From positions 124,001 through 188,000 of the forward strand of contig CAIQDI010000006.1 of NCBI GenBank assembly GCA_903870545.1: DNA of 64,000 bases. The letters are read 5' to 3'. Origin of the DNA: an uncultured Pseudomonadota bacterium (GTDB lineage: Bacteria > Pseudomonadota > Gammaproteobacteria > Methylococcales > Methylomonadaceae). Position 1 is the first letter of the stretch. The number at the start of each line of letters is the position of its first letter. The notes below the pieces were generated by a model, which did no database searches, was not told the DNA's origin, and saw nothing but the letters and a program-made list of their open reading frames with translations. Shown piece after piece: positions 47,458 to 54,729 of the stretch. The position numbers and the translations under genes were made by a program.

Positions 47458-47925
47458 TTAATGTGCGCCTTCGGCTTCTGGTTTGGGTGGTGGCACAGCG
47501 ATTTTTGTTAAGGTACCGCCCTCAGCTTCATAGTCTTGTGCGCCAACTGCCCCCGCGACTTTAAAGCCTTTTGATGCTAATAAATCCGCGCCTTTTCCAC
47601 CACGTCCGGCGTGATTTGATACCGTGATGACAGAACGGTCTTTCGGAATAAAGGCTAAACTTTTTTCAAGTTCATTGATTTGAATGTTGAGATAAACGGG
47701 GAACCCCCCGATTTTGCTGATTTCATCAGGACGACGTAAATCAATAACCGTTAATTTTTCAGGTTTTGCTAACAACGCATCGACTTGGGCGCGGCTCAAT
47801 TTGGGGGCTTTCGCTGTGTAAGGATGTGCTTCTGCGGCAGCAGGTTTTGGTGCTTCTTCAACAGCAAATACCGCTGAACTGGTAAGAACCATTGCTAAAA
47901 CTGCCAAACTGGTAAATTTCTTCAT
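47458..47925 (-). CDS. Secreted rhodanese-like protein lacking the catalytic cysteine
   Basis: After a signal peptide (TSSAVFAVEEAP), a single rhodanese fold shows LSRAQVDALLAKPEKLTVIDLRRPDEISKIGGF and the loop ITVSNHAGRGGKGADLL. In active rhodaneses the loop begins with Cys; here Ser or Asn stands there and the mature protein has no cysteine. It cannot be a normal sulfurtransferase and may bind a ligand or partner. It is the first gene of the cytochrome cluster, 114 bases downstream of a sigma-54-like promoter. ATG at 47925 fits the signal peptide; a longer frame to 47997 does not. Confidence 0.85.
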   Translation of the reverse strand: MKKFTSLAVLAMVLTSSAVFAVEEAPKPAAAEAHPYTAKAPKLSRAQVDALLAKPEKLTVIDLRRPDEISKIGGFPVYLNIQINELEKSLAFIPKDRSVITVSNHAGRGGKGADLLASKGFKVAGAVGAQDYEAEGGTLTKIAVPPPKPEAEGAH

Positions 47926-48269
47926 ATTTTGAATCTCAATCGTTAAAAAACTAGGATGCACGGTTTTGAAGTGCGTTAAAATTTTTTGCATTAACATGAA
48001 TGAGTTACGTTAATTCATGTTCCTTACGAATAGAGAATTGCACGGTTTGTGCCAATAAAATTAGAGAATTGCCAACAGAAAAATTATTTTTATAATTATT
48101 TGATAAATAAAGAATTTAATTTTTATTTCTGTGAAAAATTTCTTTTTGTGAGCGTTTTTTAAGAGAATTTTCTTTAGAACGAGGAATTAGCTGTTGCTAA
48201 AGCAACAACTCATAATCAGGTGTTGACCGTGTGCTAGCATCGGTTTGAGGAATTGTTTAGAGGGCAAAT
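47926..48269. other. Intergenic region upstream of the cytochrome cluster
   Basis: No gene is seen. It holds the sigma-54-like promoter at 48039-48054 and an AT-rich stretch. A small inverted repeat (GTTGCT AA AGCAAC, about 48193-48206) lies about 150 bases upstream of the promoter. The right edge borders the decayed antitoxin gene. Confidence 0.55.
48039..48054 (-). promoter_or_regulatory. Sigma-54-type promoter of the rhodanese/cytochrome cluster
   Basis: Minus-strand TGGCACAAACCGTGCA has a full TGGCAC at -24 and GTGCA at -12, with GG and GC ten bases apart. It is the best match of the four in this window. It lies 114-129 bases before the rhodanese-like gene. Confidence 0.75.
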
Positions 48270-48483
48270 CTATAAATCATCGAGCGAAACCTTAATTGTC
48301 GGTTCGTTTTCACGCGCTTTCACAATTGCTAAAAGTTCCGCGTCTTCCAATGCTTCATCAAAATAATCATTGATGATATTTTGCCAAAACGTTATTCACA
48401 ACTTCATCAACAGACGCTAGCGTTTGTTGTGCAATCACGCTAATTTGCTGGTTTAAATTTTCGTTCAGTGTGATGGTTGTCAT
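48270..48483 (-). pseudogene. Frameshifted copy of the antitoxin at 50756
   Basis: The DNA is nearly identical to the intact antitoxin gene at 50756-50968, starting MTTITLNENLNQQISVIAQQ and ending NEPTIKVSLDDL. One extra base near 48371-48376 (TGATGATA against TGAGATA) breaks the frame after NNVLAKY. The cognate toxin, which follows the intact copy, is absent here. This is a decayed partial duplicate. It is preceded by leader repeat copy A, in frame with it. Confidence 0.85.
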
Positions 48484-48499
48484 GTTATTTACCTTTGAT

Positions 48500-48549
48500 T
48501 GTGAAATTGCCGCTTGGGCTAATGGTTCTGAAATAGTGACTGAAATCAT
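48500..48549 (-). repeat. Leader repeat, copy A (short form)
   Basis: Reads on the minus strand as a start codon and MISVTISEPLAQAAIS, about 50 bases. It matches the first half of copies B and C and lies upstream of the decayed antitoxin. Confidence 0.85.
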
Positions 48550-48552
48550 AAA

Positions 48553-48795
48553 TTACTCGCAATAAAAATAGGCAGAAAGTTCAGCCGAACTTATGTAACG
48601 ACTGGCTTGCCGCAAAATTGCTTTGCACGTTCCCGTGTCGAGCGATGAATGATTCGGTATCGTTAAAACTTGTTTTTCATTCGCAATTTGACGCACCAGT
48701 TTGATGTGACTACCTTTTTGAGAAGCTACAACAAAACCAAAACTTGCCAAAATCGCTAAAACTTCTCGCGCGGTTAGACGTTTTAACTTTGGCAT
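48553..48795 (-). CDS. hicA: HicA-family mRNA interferase toxin
   Basis: An 80-residue protein with the HicA/YcfA double-stranded RNA-binding fold: LTAREVLAILASFGFVVASQ, then KGSHIKLV with the catalytic His, and LTIPNHSSLDTGTCKAILRQA. It would cleave mRNA when free of HicB. The start overlaps the 3' end of hicB by 13 bases. The antitoxin-first order is less common for hicAB but known. Confidence 0.88.
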   Translation of the reverse strand: MPKLKRLTAREVLAILASFGFVVASQKGSHIKLVRQIANEKQVLTIPNHSSLDTGTCKAILRQASRYISSAELSAYFYCE

Positions 48796-49013
48796 ATTGC
48801 AGCCATTTCGTAATTCACCACGATGGGCGGATGTTGTGAAAATCCCAGCGTTTCTAAATCTTCATCCTCCAAATGTAACTCGATAGCTTCTCGCAAATTT
48901 CGTACAACGTCATCGAGCGTTTGACCTTGTGTGACAACAGGTAAATCCAAACATTCCGCGACAAAACCTGATTCTTCACCGACATAAATTTGTGCTTTGA
49001 TTGTGTAACGCAT
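48783..49013 (-). CDS. hicB: HicB-family antitoxin
   Basis: A 76-residue protein with the HicB N-terminal fold (MRYTIKAQIYVGEESGFVAECLDLP, then VTQGQTLDDVVRNLREAIEL). No C-terminal DNA-binding domain is visible, so autoregulation may work otherwise. Its first codons lie inside leader repeat copy B and reappear as remnants in the other copies, so hicB seems to be the original gene behind this leader. Confidence 0.88.
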   Translation of the reverse strand: MRYTIKAQIYVGEESGFVAECLDLPVVTQGQTLDDVVRNLREAIELHLEDEDLETLGFSQHPPIVVNYEMAAICQS

Positions 49014-49081
49014 TAGTTGAAATCTCCAGTTTGTGAAATTGCCGCTTGGGCTAATGGTTCGGAAGTGGTGACTGAAATCAT
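48986..49081 (-). repeat. Leader repeat, copy B (full, contains the hicB start)
   Basis: A 96-base unit. On the minus strand it encodes a 22-residue peptide (MISVTTSEPLAQAAISQTGD...) whose TAA overlaps the ATG of hicB (TAATG). It is nearly identical to copy C. Confidence 0.9.
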
Positions 49082-49088
49082 AAGCACC

Positions 49089-49616
49089 TCAAGAATCAGG
49101 TTTTACAGTTTTAAGGTCAAAATACATCAACCGCGTCGAATCATTCTCACCGTCACTACTCAAAAATGAAAATCCGTTTTTCTCATAAAACCGTTGAGCC
49201 TCTTTCAACGCATCAACAACAATAAACCGACAGCCTGTTTTGTTGCGGGTTACAAACCAGATTTTGATGAAGTCCATAATCTTCGAGCCATAACCGTGTT
49301 TGCTGAAATTTTTATGCACCGCAAAACGCCCAATTTTTACCGCTGGCATCGTTTTATAACGTTTTCCCCAGGGTAAAATTCGACGAAATCGATTGAAGTT
49401 TTCAACATTTTGGCTCGTGATGGCATCGTTTGAAACACTGAAAAAGGCAATCGTTTTACCGTGCAAATTCCACGCATACGTCACCGCCAACAATTCACGA
49501 AAATTCGCTTTTGAATCGACAAAAAAGAATTCGTTTAAATCGTCGTTGCCACAATCAAAATCTGAATCCCTTGAATCGTCAGAACTCAGACGAACAAATT
49601 CCAATTCATCCATCAC
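49089..49616 (-). CDS. GNAT-family acetyltransferase, probable TacT-like toxin
   Basis: The 175-residue protein has the GNAT acetyl-CoA motif (KIGRFAVHKNFSKHGYGSKIMDFI) and the ending ALKEAQRFYEKNGFSFL, and begins with FDCGNDDLNEFF as in TacT/AtaT-like toxins. Such toxins acetylate aminoacyl-tRNA and stop translation. Its start overlaps the small upstream gene by four bases, the layout of a toxin-antitoxin pair. An ordinary acetyltransferase cannot be excluded. Confidence 0.8.
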   Translation of the reverse strand: MMDELEFVRLSSDDSRDSDFDCGNDDLNEFFFVDSKANFRELLAVTYAWNLHGKTIAFFSVSNDAITSQNVENFNRFRRILPWGKRYKTMPAVKIGRFAVHKNFSKHGYGSKIMDFIKIWFVTRNKTGCRFIVVDALKEAQRFYEKNGFSFLSSDGENDSTRLMYFDLKTVKPDS

Positions 49617-49771
49617 GGTGTTTCAACAATACGAACGCTGTTAAACACATTCATCATTCGCTCATATTCTTTTTTAGGAATGGTATTTTTATCGGCTTCA
49701 CGCATTTTGAAATTGAAACGTTCCGCGTCTTTGCCGCGTAATATCGGCGTATCTTTTACTTTTGATGCCAT
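49613..49771 (-). CDS. Small partner of the GNAT protein, putative antitoxin
   Basis: A 52-residue basic protein (VKDTPILRGKDAERFNFKMREAD and KKEYERMMNVF). Unlike the usual TacA antitoxins it does not look like a ribbon-helix-helix protein. I chose the ATG at 49771, with GGAGA about eight bases upstream. The longer frame to 49828 reads through leader repeat copy C. Antitoxin function is inferred from the ATGA overlap with the GNAT gene. Confidence 0.65.
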   Translation of the reverse strand: MASKVKDTPILRGKDAERFNFKMREADKNTIPKKEYERMMNVFNSVRIVETP

Positions 49772-49784
49772 TTTTATTCTCCGT

Positions 49785-49880
49785 AAATTTGTGCTTTGAT
49801 TGTGTAACGCATTAGTTGAAATCTCCAATTTGTGAAATTGCCGCTTGGGCTAATGGTTCGGAAGTGGTGACTAAAATCAT
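49785..49880 (-). repeat. Leader repeat, copy C (full)
   Basis: Ninety-six bases, near-identical to copy B. After the leader peptide the hicB start appears as a remnant that ends quickly (MRYTIKAQIYGE, stop), then the small antitoxin gene begins. Confidence 0.9.
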
Positions 49881-49892
49881 GATTGCTTTCGC

Positions 49893-50162
49893 TTATGGAA
49901 ACTTTTTGTAAAAACTTTCACGGCTACCCACACGCAAAAATTGGATGGTTTCATTTTCAAGATAAATTCCAATCCGATAACGGTAATCAAATTTGATGCG
50001 GTAAAAATTTGGATAACCCGACATTTCTTCTAAATCATTCATGCAAATCAAATTTTCAATTTTCTGTGCATCAAGCAAAACCTGCTGAATTTTTAACAGA
50101 ATCCGTTTGTCGGTGATTTTTTGCGTATCTTTGACAAATCGCTTCGTGATTTCGATTTTCAT
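49893..50162 (-). CDS. RelE/ParE-family toxin
   Basis: An 89-residue protein with the RelE fold: MKIEITKRFVKDTQKITDK, NDLEEMSGYPNFYRIKFDYRYRIGIY and FLRVGSRESFYKKFP. RelE proteins cut mRNA in the ribosome; ParE relatives poison gyrase. It overlaps its upstream antitoxin by four bases. Confidence 0.85.
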   Translation of the reverse strand: MKIEITKRFVKDTQKITDKRILLKIQQVLLDAQKIENLICMNDLEEMSGYPNFYRIKFDYRYRIGIYLENETIQFLRVGSRESFYKKFP

Positions 50163-50383
50163 TGCGCCAAACTTTTAATAAACGCTTGCGCTTCGTTTTC
50201 GCTTAAAAATTCGTTTTCGTCTTTGGCTTGTTTGCAATCCAAATAAAACGCGAGGTCTTCAAGTTCTTGGCGTTTCTTTTGCCATAATTCTTCAAGAAAG
50301 GCGCGTTGAATCATGTCGGGCAACGTTTCGTAAAGTGCGTAAAGGCTGTGAGCGGTATTTGCGTTAGATTGTTGTGTGTTCAT
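50159..50383 (-). CDS. Antitoxin partner of the RelE-type toxin
   Basis: A 74-residue acidic protein (LYALYETLPDMIQRAFLEELWQK, ending ENEAQAFIKSLAQ). No classical DNA-binding motif is obvious. The ATGA overlap with the following relE-type gene and the leader repeat upstream mark it as the antitoxin. Confidence 0.75.
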   Translation of the reverse strand: MNTQQSNANTAHSLYALYETLPDMIQRAFLEELWQKKRQELEDLAFYLDCKQAKDENEFLSENEAQAFIKSLAQ

Positions 50384-50400
50384 AATTTTCCCGCATTTGT

Positions 50401-50476
50401 TGTGTTTTGATTGTGTAACGCATTAGTTGAAATCTCCAGTTTGTGAAATCACCGCTTGGGCTAATGGTTCGGAGGT
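50401..50476 (-). repeat. Leader repeat, copy D (partial)
   Basis: About 76 bases of the repeat, lacking the leader start codon and carrying small changes. The hicB remnant reads MRYTIKTQQMRENYEH and runs across the antitoxin start in another frame. Confidence 0.85.
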
Positions 50477-50766
50477 CTTGACTGCAAACGCTGCAACGCA
50501 ATTTTATAAACATCATTGCGTTCACGTTTGCCAATTGCAATCACCGTAACGGTGACAACATCATCAAAAACTTGATAGACCAAGCGATAACCCGATTTTT
50601 TAAGTTTGATTTTGTACAAATTTGAACCACCCGACAATTTCGCTTTTGGAATGTGCGGCATTTTCAAAATTTCAGCGAGTTTCTTTTTCAATTGCACTCG
50701 CAAAGTCTCATCTAATTTTTGCCATTCCTTCCATGCGCTGTCTTTAAATTCCAACTCATAAATCAT
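50461..50766 (-). CDS. RelE/StbE-family toxin
   Basis: A 101-residue protein: YELEFKDSAWKEWQKLDETLR, PKAKLSGGSNLYKIKLKKSGYRLVYQV and IAIGKRERNDVYKIA, the conserved RelE/StbE pattern. I chose the ATG at 50766, which overlaps the antitoxin by 11 bases; the longer frame adds a non-family leader. The 3' end runs into leader repeat copy D. This is the intact partner missing from the decayed copy at 48270. Confidence 0.87.
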   Translation of the reverse strand: MIYELEFKDSAWKEWQKLDETLRVQLKKKLAEILKMPHIPKAKLSGGSNLYKIKLKKSGYRLVYQVFDDVVTVTVIAIGKRERNDVYKIALQRLQSRPPNH

Positions 50767-50968
50767 CAAGCGAAACCTTAATTGTCGGTTCGTTTTCACG
50801 CGCTTTCACAATTGCTAAAAGTTCTGCGTCTTCTAATGCTTCATCGACATAATCATTGAGATATTTTGCCAAAACGTTATTTACAATTTCATCAACAGAA
50901 GCGAGTGTTTGTTGTGCAATCACGCTAATTTGTTGGTTTAAATTTTCGTTTAGTGTGATGGTTGTCAT
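50756..50968 (-). CDS. RelB/StbD-like antitoxin
   Basis: A 70-residue protein (TLNENLNQQISVIAQQTLAS, ending PTIKVSLDDL) with an N-terminal ribbon-helix-helix-like stretch and an acidic C-terminus that would wrap the toxin. A frameshifted duplicate lies at 48270-48483. Leader repeat copy E ends 13 bases upstream. Confidence 0.82.
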   Translation of the reverse strand: MTTITLNENLNQQISVIAQQTLASVDEIVNNVLAKYLNDYVDEALEDAELLAIVKARENEPTIKVSLDDL

Positions 50969-50980
50969 GTTATTTAACTC

Positions 50981-51020
50981 CGATTGTGTAACGCATTAGT
51001 TGAAATCTCCAGTTTGTGAA
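50981..51020 (-). repeat. Leader repeat, copy E (partial)
   Basis: Forty bases of the repeat around the hicB start codon, upstream of the last antitoxin gene. It marks the outer edge of the array. Confidence 0.8.
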
Positions 51021-51071
51021 TAGGAAATCATGACGAGCGACGAAATTTATCGCTCGCCAAAAAATTTGTTA

Positions 51072-51446
51072 TTACAATTTATTAGCAACAAACAAGGTTG
51101 AGTCGCCATCATAAACGACGAACCCACCCAAACTGTCTTTACCCTTGCTGATGTATCCGTCCAATGTTGTTGAACTCCCCAATATCCCCGTAACATGGCA
51201 GTTTTTGTCTACGCTTAATGTAACTTGCTGAGGTTCGGGTAACGCACCATTGTATGAGCAGGTTGAGTTTTGTAATATCGTTCCTTTCGCTGGTATCTTC
51301 AAAGTACAAATTACTGCTGTCGGTGCGTAAGCTGCGGCTAAATTTGTATAAAATGACCATGTCCCACTCAAATCAGCATTCGAACAAGTTGCAAATGAAC
51401 CCGTGCTAAAAACTGAAACAGCTACTGCTAAAACTAATTTTTTCAT
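51072..51446 (-). CDS. Small secreted protein of unknown function
   Basis: A 124-residue protein with a signal peptide (LVLAVAVSVFSTGSFA) and a mature part starting CSNADLSGTWSFY, with four further cysteine-bearing or glycine-rich strands (AVICTLKI, NSTCSYNG, KNCHVTG, GKDSLGGFVVYDGD). The LSGTWSFY start suggests a small lipocalin-like beta barrel. The mature protein holds four Cys, enough for two disulfides. ATG at 51446 with AAGGGTG upstream is preferred over a GTG nine bases earlier. The function is unknown. Confidence 0.7.
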   Translation of the reverse strand: MKKLVLAVAVSVFSTGSFATCSNADLSGTWSFYTNLAAAYAPTAVICTLKIPAKGTILQNSTCSYNGALPEPQQVTLSVDKNCHVTGILGSSTTLDGYISKGKDSLGGFVVYDGDSTLFVANKL

Positions 51447-51472
51447 AAATTTCACCCTTCTGTTAATTACGA

Positions 51473-51505
51473 AAAAGGTTCAAAGCATGAAACTTTGAAC
51501 CTTTT
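51473..51505 (-). terminator. Rho-independent terminator after mtkB
   Basis: AAAAGGTTCAAAG (51473-51485) and CTTTGAACCTTTT (51493-51505) pair perfectly over 13 bases with a seven-base loop. On the minus strand the second arm ends in a run of T. It ends the mtk transcript. Confidence 0.85.
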
Positions 51506-51512
51506 AAAAAAC

Positions 51513-52403
51513 CTACTTCAACCCAGCCAAAACCTTAACCACCGTTTCACCCATCGCCGCAGGCGTTGGGCAAATCGTCACGCCTAAATCAAGCAACATC
51601 GCGACTTTTTCTGCCGCACTTTCACCCGCCGACGAAATAATCGCCCCCGCGTGACCCATGCGACGACCTTCTGGCGCAGTCAAACCTGCAATGTACGCAA
51701 TCACAGGTTTTTTCATATTCGCTTGAGCAAAAATCCCCGCATCGACTTCTTGCGGGCCACCGATTTCACCAATCATCAAAATGACTTTGGTTTCGTCGTC
51801 TTGCTCGAATTGTTCAAAAATATCACGGTGCGAACTGCCGTTAATCGGGTCGCCACCAATGCCCACAGACGTTGAAATACCAATGCCTAAACGTTTCATT
51901 TGGTCGGCGGCTTCATAACCCAACGTGCCTGAACGTCCAACAACACCCACGTTGCCACGCATATAAATATGACCAGGCATAATACCGAGCATTGCACGTT
52001 CTGGACTAATTGTTCCCGCACAATTTGGGCCTGTTAAAATCATGCGCTTTTCGACAGGGAAACGGCGCAAATAACTTTTCACGGTCATCATGTCTTGGGT
52101 CGGAATGCCGTCGGTAATCGCCACGCAGTATTTAATTCCCGCGTCCGCCGCTTCCATAATTGAATCTGCTGCAAACGCGGGTGGCACGAAAATAATGCTC
52201 GCTTCTGCGCCTGCTAATTCAACCGCTTCTTTGACGGTATTGAAAACGGGGCGGTCTAAATGTCTTTGTCCGCCTTTGCCTGGCGTTACGCCGCCAACCA
52301 CGTTTGAACCGTAGTTAATCATGTCTTGGGCGTGGAATGTGCCGATTTTGCCCGTAAAACCTTGAACAATAATGCGGGTGGTTTCGTTAATAAAAATTGC
52401 CAT
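51513..52403 (-). CDS. mtkB: Malate-CoA ligase, alpha subunit
   Basis: A SucD-like subunit of 296 residues. The CoA-binding domain starts RIIVQGFTGKIGTFHAQDM, and the phosphohistidine site is in GRRMGHAGAIIS. With mtkA it forms malyl-CoA from malate, CoA and ATP in the serine cycle. The alternative, succinyl-CoA synthetase, is less likely because malyl-CoA lyase is the neighbouring gene and these are the known mtk partners. It starts four bases after mtkA. Confidence 0.92.
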   Translation of the reverse strand: MAIFINETTRIIVQGFTGKIGTFHAQDMINYGSNVVGGVTPGKGGQRHLDRPVFNTVKEAVELAGAEASIIFVPPAFAADSIMEAADAGIKYCVAITDGIPTQDMMTVKSYLRRFPVEKRMILTGPNCAGTISPERAMLGIMPGHIYMRGNVGVVGRSGTLGYEAADQMKRLGIGISTSVGIGGDPINGSSHRDIFEQFEQDDETKVILMIGEIGGPQEVDAGIFAQANMKKPVIAYIAGLTAPEGRRMGHAGAIISSAGESAAEKVAMLLDLGVTICPTPAAMGETVVKVLAGLK

Positions 52404-52406
52404 TGT

Positions 52407-53597
52407 TTATGCTCCTGCGGCTTGGTTGGCGACAACTTGATTGCGTGCGGCAACCGCTTTTTCAGCGGCTTCGGCTAACGTTTCGGCGGTGATAATTGGC
52501 AAACCACTTTCGGCAATAATCCGACGACCTTCTTCAACGTTCGTACCTGATAAACGCACAATTAACGGCACTTTCATGTCGATTTTTCTGACCGCTTGCA
52601 CCACACCTTCCGCAATCCAATCGCAACGGTTAATCCCAGCGAAAATGTTGACCAACATTGCTTTAACATTGGTATCGGCTAACACCAAACGGAACGCTTT
52701 TTCAGTTCGTTCAGCCGACGCGCCACCGCCCACATCTAGGAAATTCGCAGGTTCACCGCCCGCCAATTTAATCATGTCCATCGTTGCCATTGCTAAACCC
52801 GCGCCGTTAATCATGCAACCGATGTCGCCGTCTAAACCAACGTAACTCAAACCACGGTCAGCCGCCGCCGTTTCGCGTGGGTCTTCTTGCGTTTTATCAC
52901 GCAATTCCGCGATTTTTTGACGACGGAATAACGCATTTTCATCAAAACCCATTTTCGCATCGAGCGCAATCAATTCGCCGCTGCCAGTGATTGTTAACGG
53001 ATTGATTTCAATCATATTCGCATCTAAATCACGCAATGCACGGTAACAACCTTTCATGGTTTTGACCGCGTGGCTGATTAACGACGCATCCAAACCTAAC
53101 GCAAACGCCATTTCACGCGCTTGAAAATCCTGTAAACCCACAGCCGGTTCGATTTCAATTTTTACAATTGCATCAGGATTTGTCGCGGCGATTTCTTCGA
53201 TGTCCATACCGCCTTCTTGTGAACCAACCATGACGATTTTTTCAGAAACGCGGTCTACCAAAAAGCAAAAATACAATTCTTTCGCAATGTCCGTTCCGGC
53301 TTCGATGTACAAACGGTTGCAAATTTTTCCCGCCGCGCCAGTTTGATGCGTAACTAATTTTTTGCCGAGTAAGACTTCAGCCGCCGCTTCAACTTCGTCG
53401 TGCGTTTTACAAACTTTGATGCCGCCTGCTTTGCCGCGTGCGCCGGAATGAATTTGCGCTTTTACCACCCAAATATTTCCGCCGATTTCTCTGGCGCGTT
53501 GTACTGCATCTTCGGGGCTGTAAGCTAAACCACCTTCAGCGATTTTTACACCGTAACCACTTAATAATTCTTTGGCTTGATATTCATGAATATCCAT
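52407..53597 (-). CDS. mtkA: Malate-CoA ligase, beta subunit
   Basis: A SucC-like ATP-grasp subunit of 396 residues: [36 protein letters not shown], and [21 protein letters not shown] with metal ligands. The C-terminal ligase domain shows [11 protein letters not shown] and [16 protein letters not shown]. It works with mtkB. It lies downstream of mcl, separated by an inverted-repeat element, so it may have its own promoter or be read through. Confidence 0.92.
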   Translation of the reverse strand: MDIHEYQAKELLSGYGVKIAEGGLAYSPEDAVQRAREIGGNIWVVKAQIHSGARGKAGGIKVCKTHDEVEAAAEVLLGKKLVTHQTGAAGKICNRLYIEAGTDIAKELYFCFLVDRVSEKIVMVGSQEGGMDIEEIAATNPDAIVKIEIEPAVGLQDFQAREMAFALGLDASLISHAVKTMKGCYRALRDLDANMIEINPLTITGSGELIALDAKMGFDENALFRRQKIAELRDKTQEDPRETAAADRGLSYVGLDGDIGCMINGAGLAMATMDMIKLAGGEPANFLDVGGGASAERTEKAFRLVLADTNVKAMLVNIFAGINRCDWIAEGVVQAVRKIDMKVPLIVRLSGTNVEEGRRIIAESGLPIITAETLAEAAEKAVAARNQVVANQAAGA

Positions 53598-53623
53598 TTT
53601 TTTCCCTTAACATTCAAATGTAC

Positions 53624-53707
53624 GGGCGGGTTCTAAACCCGCCCTCATAAACGCAACTTTATAAATATAAATTTGCGTGAATTATAGGGCGGGTTTAGAA
53701 CCCGCCC
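53624..53707. repeat. Near-palindromic intergenic element between mcl and mtkA
   Basis: Two 21-base palindromes, each GGGCGGGTT..AACCCGCCC in form (53624-53644 and 53687-53707), flank an inner pair ACGCAA (53651-53656) and TTGCGT (53673-53678). The whole 84 bases are an imperfect inverted repeat. It looks like a REP- or MITE-type dispersed element and could fold into a strong hairpin in the transcript between the two genes. Confidence 0.85.
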
Positions 53708-53712
53708 CTACG

Positions 53713-54666
53713 TTATTTTGTTTTTGCCGCAATCGCTTCAGCCGCACGCACCACGTTATTTGCCATTCGTTCCGAAGCGGCATCAATCAAACGACCGTCT
53801 AACGCCGCCGCGCCTTTACCTTGTGCAGCCGCTTCTTTTAAGGCTTCCAAAATACGTTTGGCTTTCGTGACTTCGGATTCGGGTGGCGTGAAAACGTCGT
53901 TTGCCAACGCAATTTGTGACGGATGAATTGCCCATTTACCTTCGCAACCCAACGCTGCCGCACGTTTCGCGCCTAAAATGTAACCTTCGGGATCTTTAAT
54001 GTCGCCAAACGGGCCATCGATGGGACGCAAACCGTAAGCACGACACGCCACCGTCATTCTGCTCAAGGCAAAATGCCATTGATCGCCAGGATAATCAGGA
54101 TTTAAACCGCCAATGTTCACGGTTCTGGCGCGATTACTCGCCGCATAATCCGCCACGCCAAAATGCAACGCTTCTAAACGTCCACCCAACGCGCCTTGTT
54201 TCGCAATATCTTCCACATTCGCCATGCCCAACGCGGTTTCAATTAACGCTTCAATGCCGATTTTGTTTTTCAAACCTTGTTGCGTTTCCAATTGGTTCAG
54301 CATCGCTTCAACCATATAAACGTCCGAATAAACACCGACTTTTGGAATCAAAATCGTGTCAATTTTACTGCCCGCTTGTTCAACCAAATCGACTACGTCA
54401 CGCACCATATATTGCGTGTCCAAACCGTTGATGCGAACTGAAACCGTGATGCCGTGACCTTTCCAATCTAAATCGTTAATCGCTTGAATCACGTTTTTGC
54501 GAGCGCGTAATTTATCATCGGGCGCAACGGCATCTTCTAAATCTAAAAAGATAAAATCCACGCCGCTTTTTAATGCTTTTTCAAACATTTCTGGACTGGT
54601 GCCGGGAACAGCTAATTCACAACGTTGCACGCGCGAAACTGACGCACTGTATAAAGTATGGCTCAT
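53713..54666 (-). CDS. mcl: Malyl-CoA lyase
   Basis: The 317-residue protein belongs to the HpcH/CitE-like lyases: RCELAVPGTSPEMFEKAL, DFIFLDLEDAVAPDDKLRAR, TILIPKVG and IGIEALIETALGMANV, with LHFGVADYAAS near the metal site. It splits malyl-CoA into acetyl-CoA and glyoxylate, closing the serine cycle with the mtk genes. Citrate lyase beta subunit is the alternative, but length and context favour mcl. Confidence 0.92.
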   Translation of the reverse strand: MSHTLYSASVSRVQRCELAVPGTSPEMFEKALKSGVDFIFLDLEDAVAPDDKLRARKNVIQAINDLDWKGHGITVSVRINGLDTQYMVRDVVDLVEQAGSKIDTILIPKVGVYSDVYMVEAMLNQLETQQGLKNKIGIEALIETALGMANVEDIAKQGALGGRLEALHFGVADYAASNRARTVNIGGLNPDYPGDQWHFALSRMTVACRAYGLRPIDGPFGDIKDPEGYILGAKRAAALGCEGKWAIHPSQIALANDVFTPPESEVTKAKRILEALKEAAAQGKGAAALDGRLIDAASERMANNVVRAAEAIAAKTK

Positions 54667-54729
54667 GGAATTTTTCCTATGTGTAATGAAATAAAAATTT
54701 TGTGATAAAAAAACGATTCATTCTACTTT

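Noticed and set aside
48500-51020. Leader repeats as a CRISPR array or integron cassette sites
   Set aside because: Copies are unequal in length, 380-850 bases apart and separated by genes. They contain a reading frame, show no cassette-site core, and no cas or integrase gene is present.
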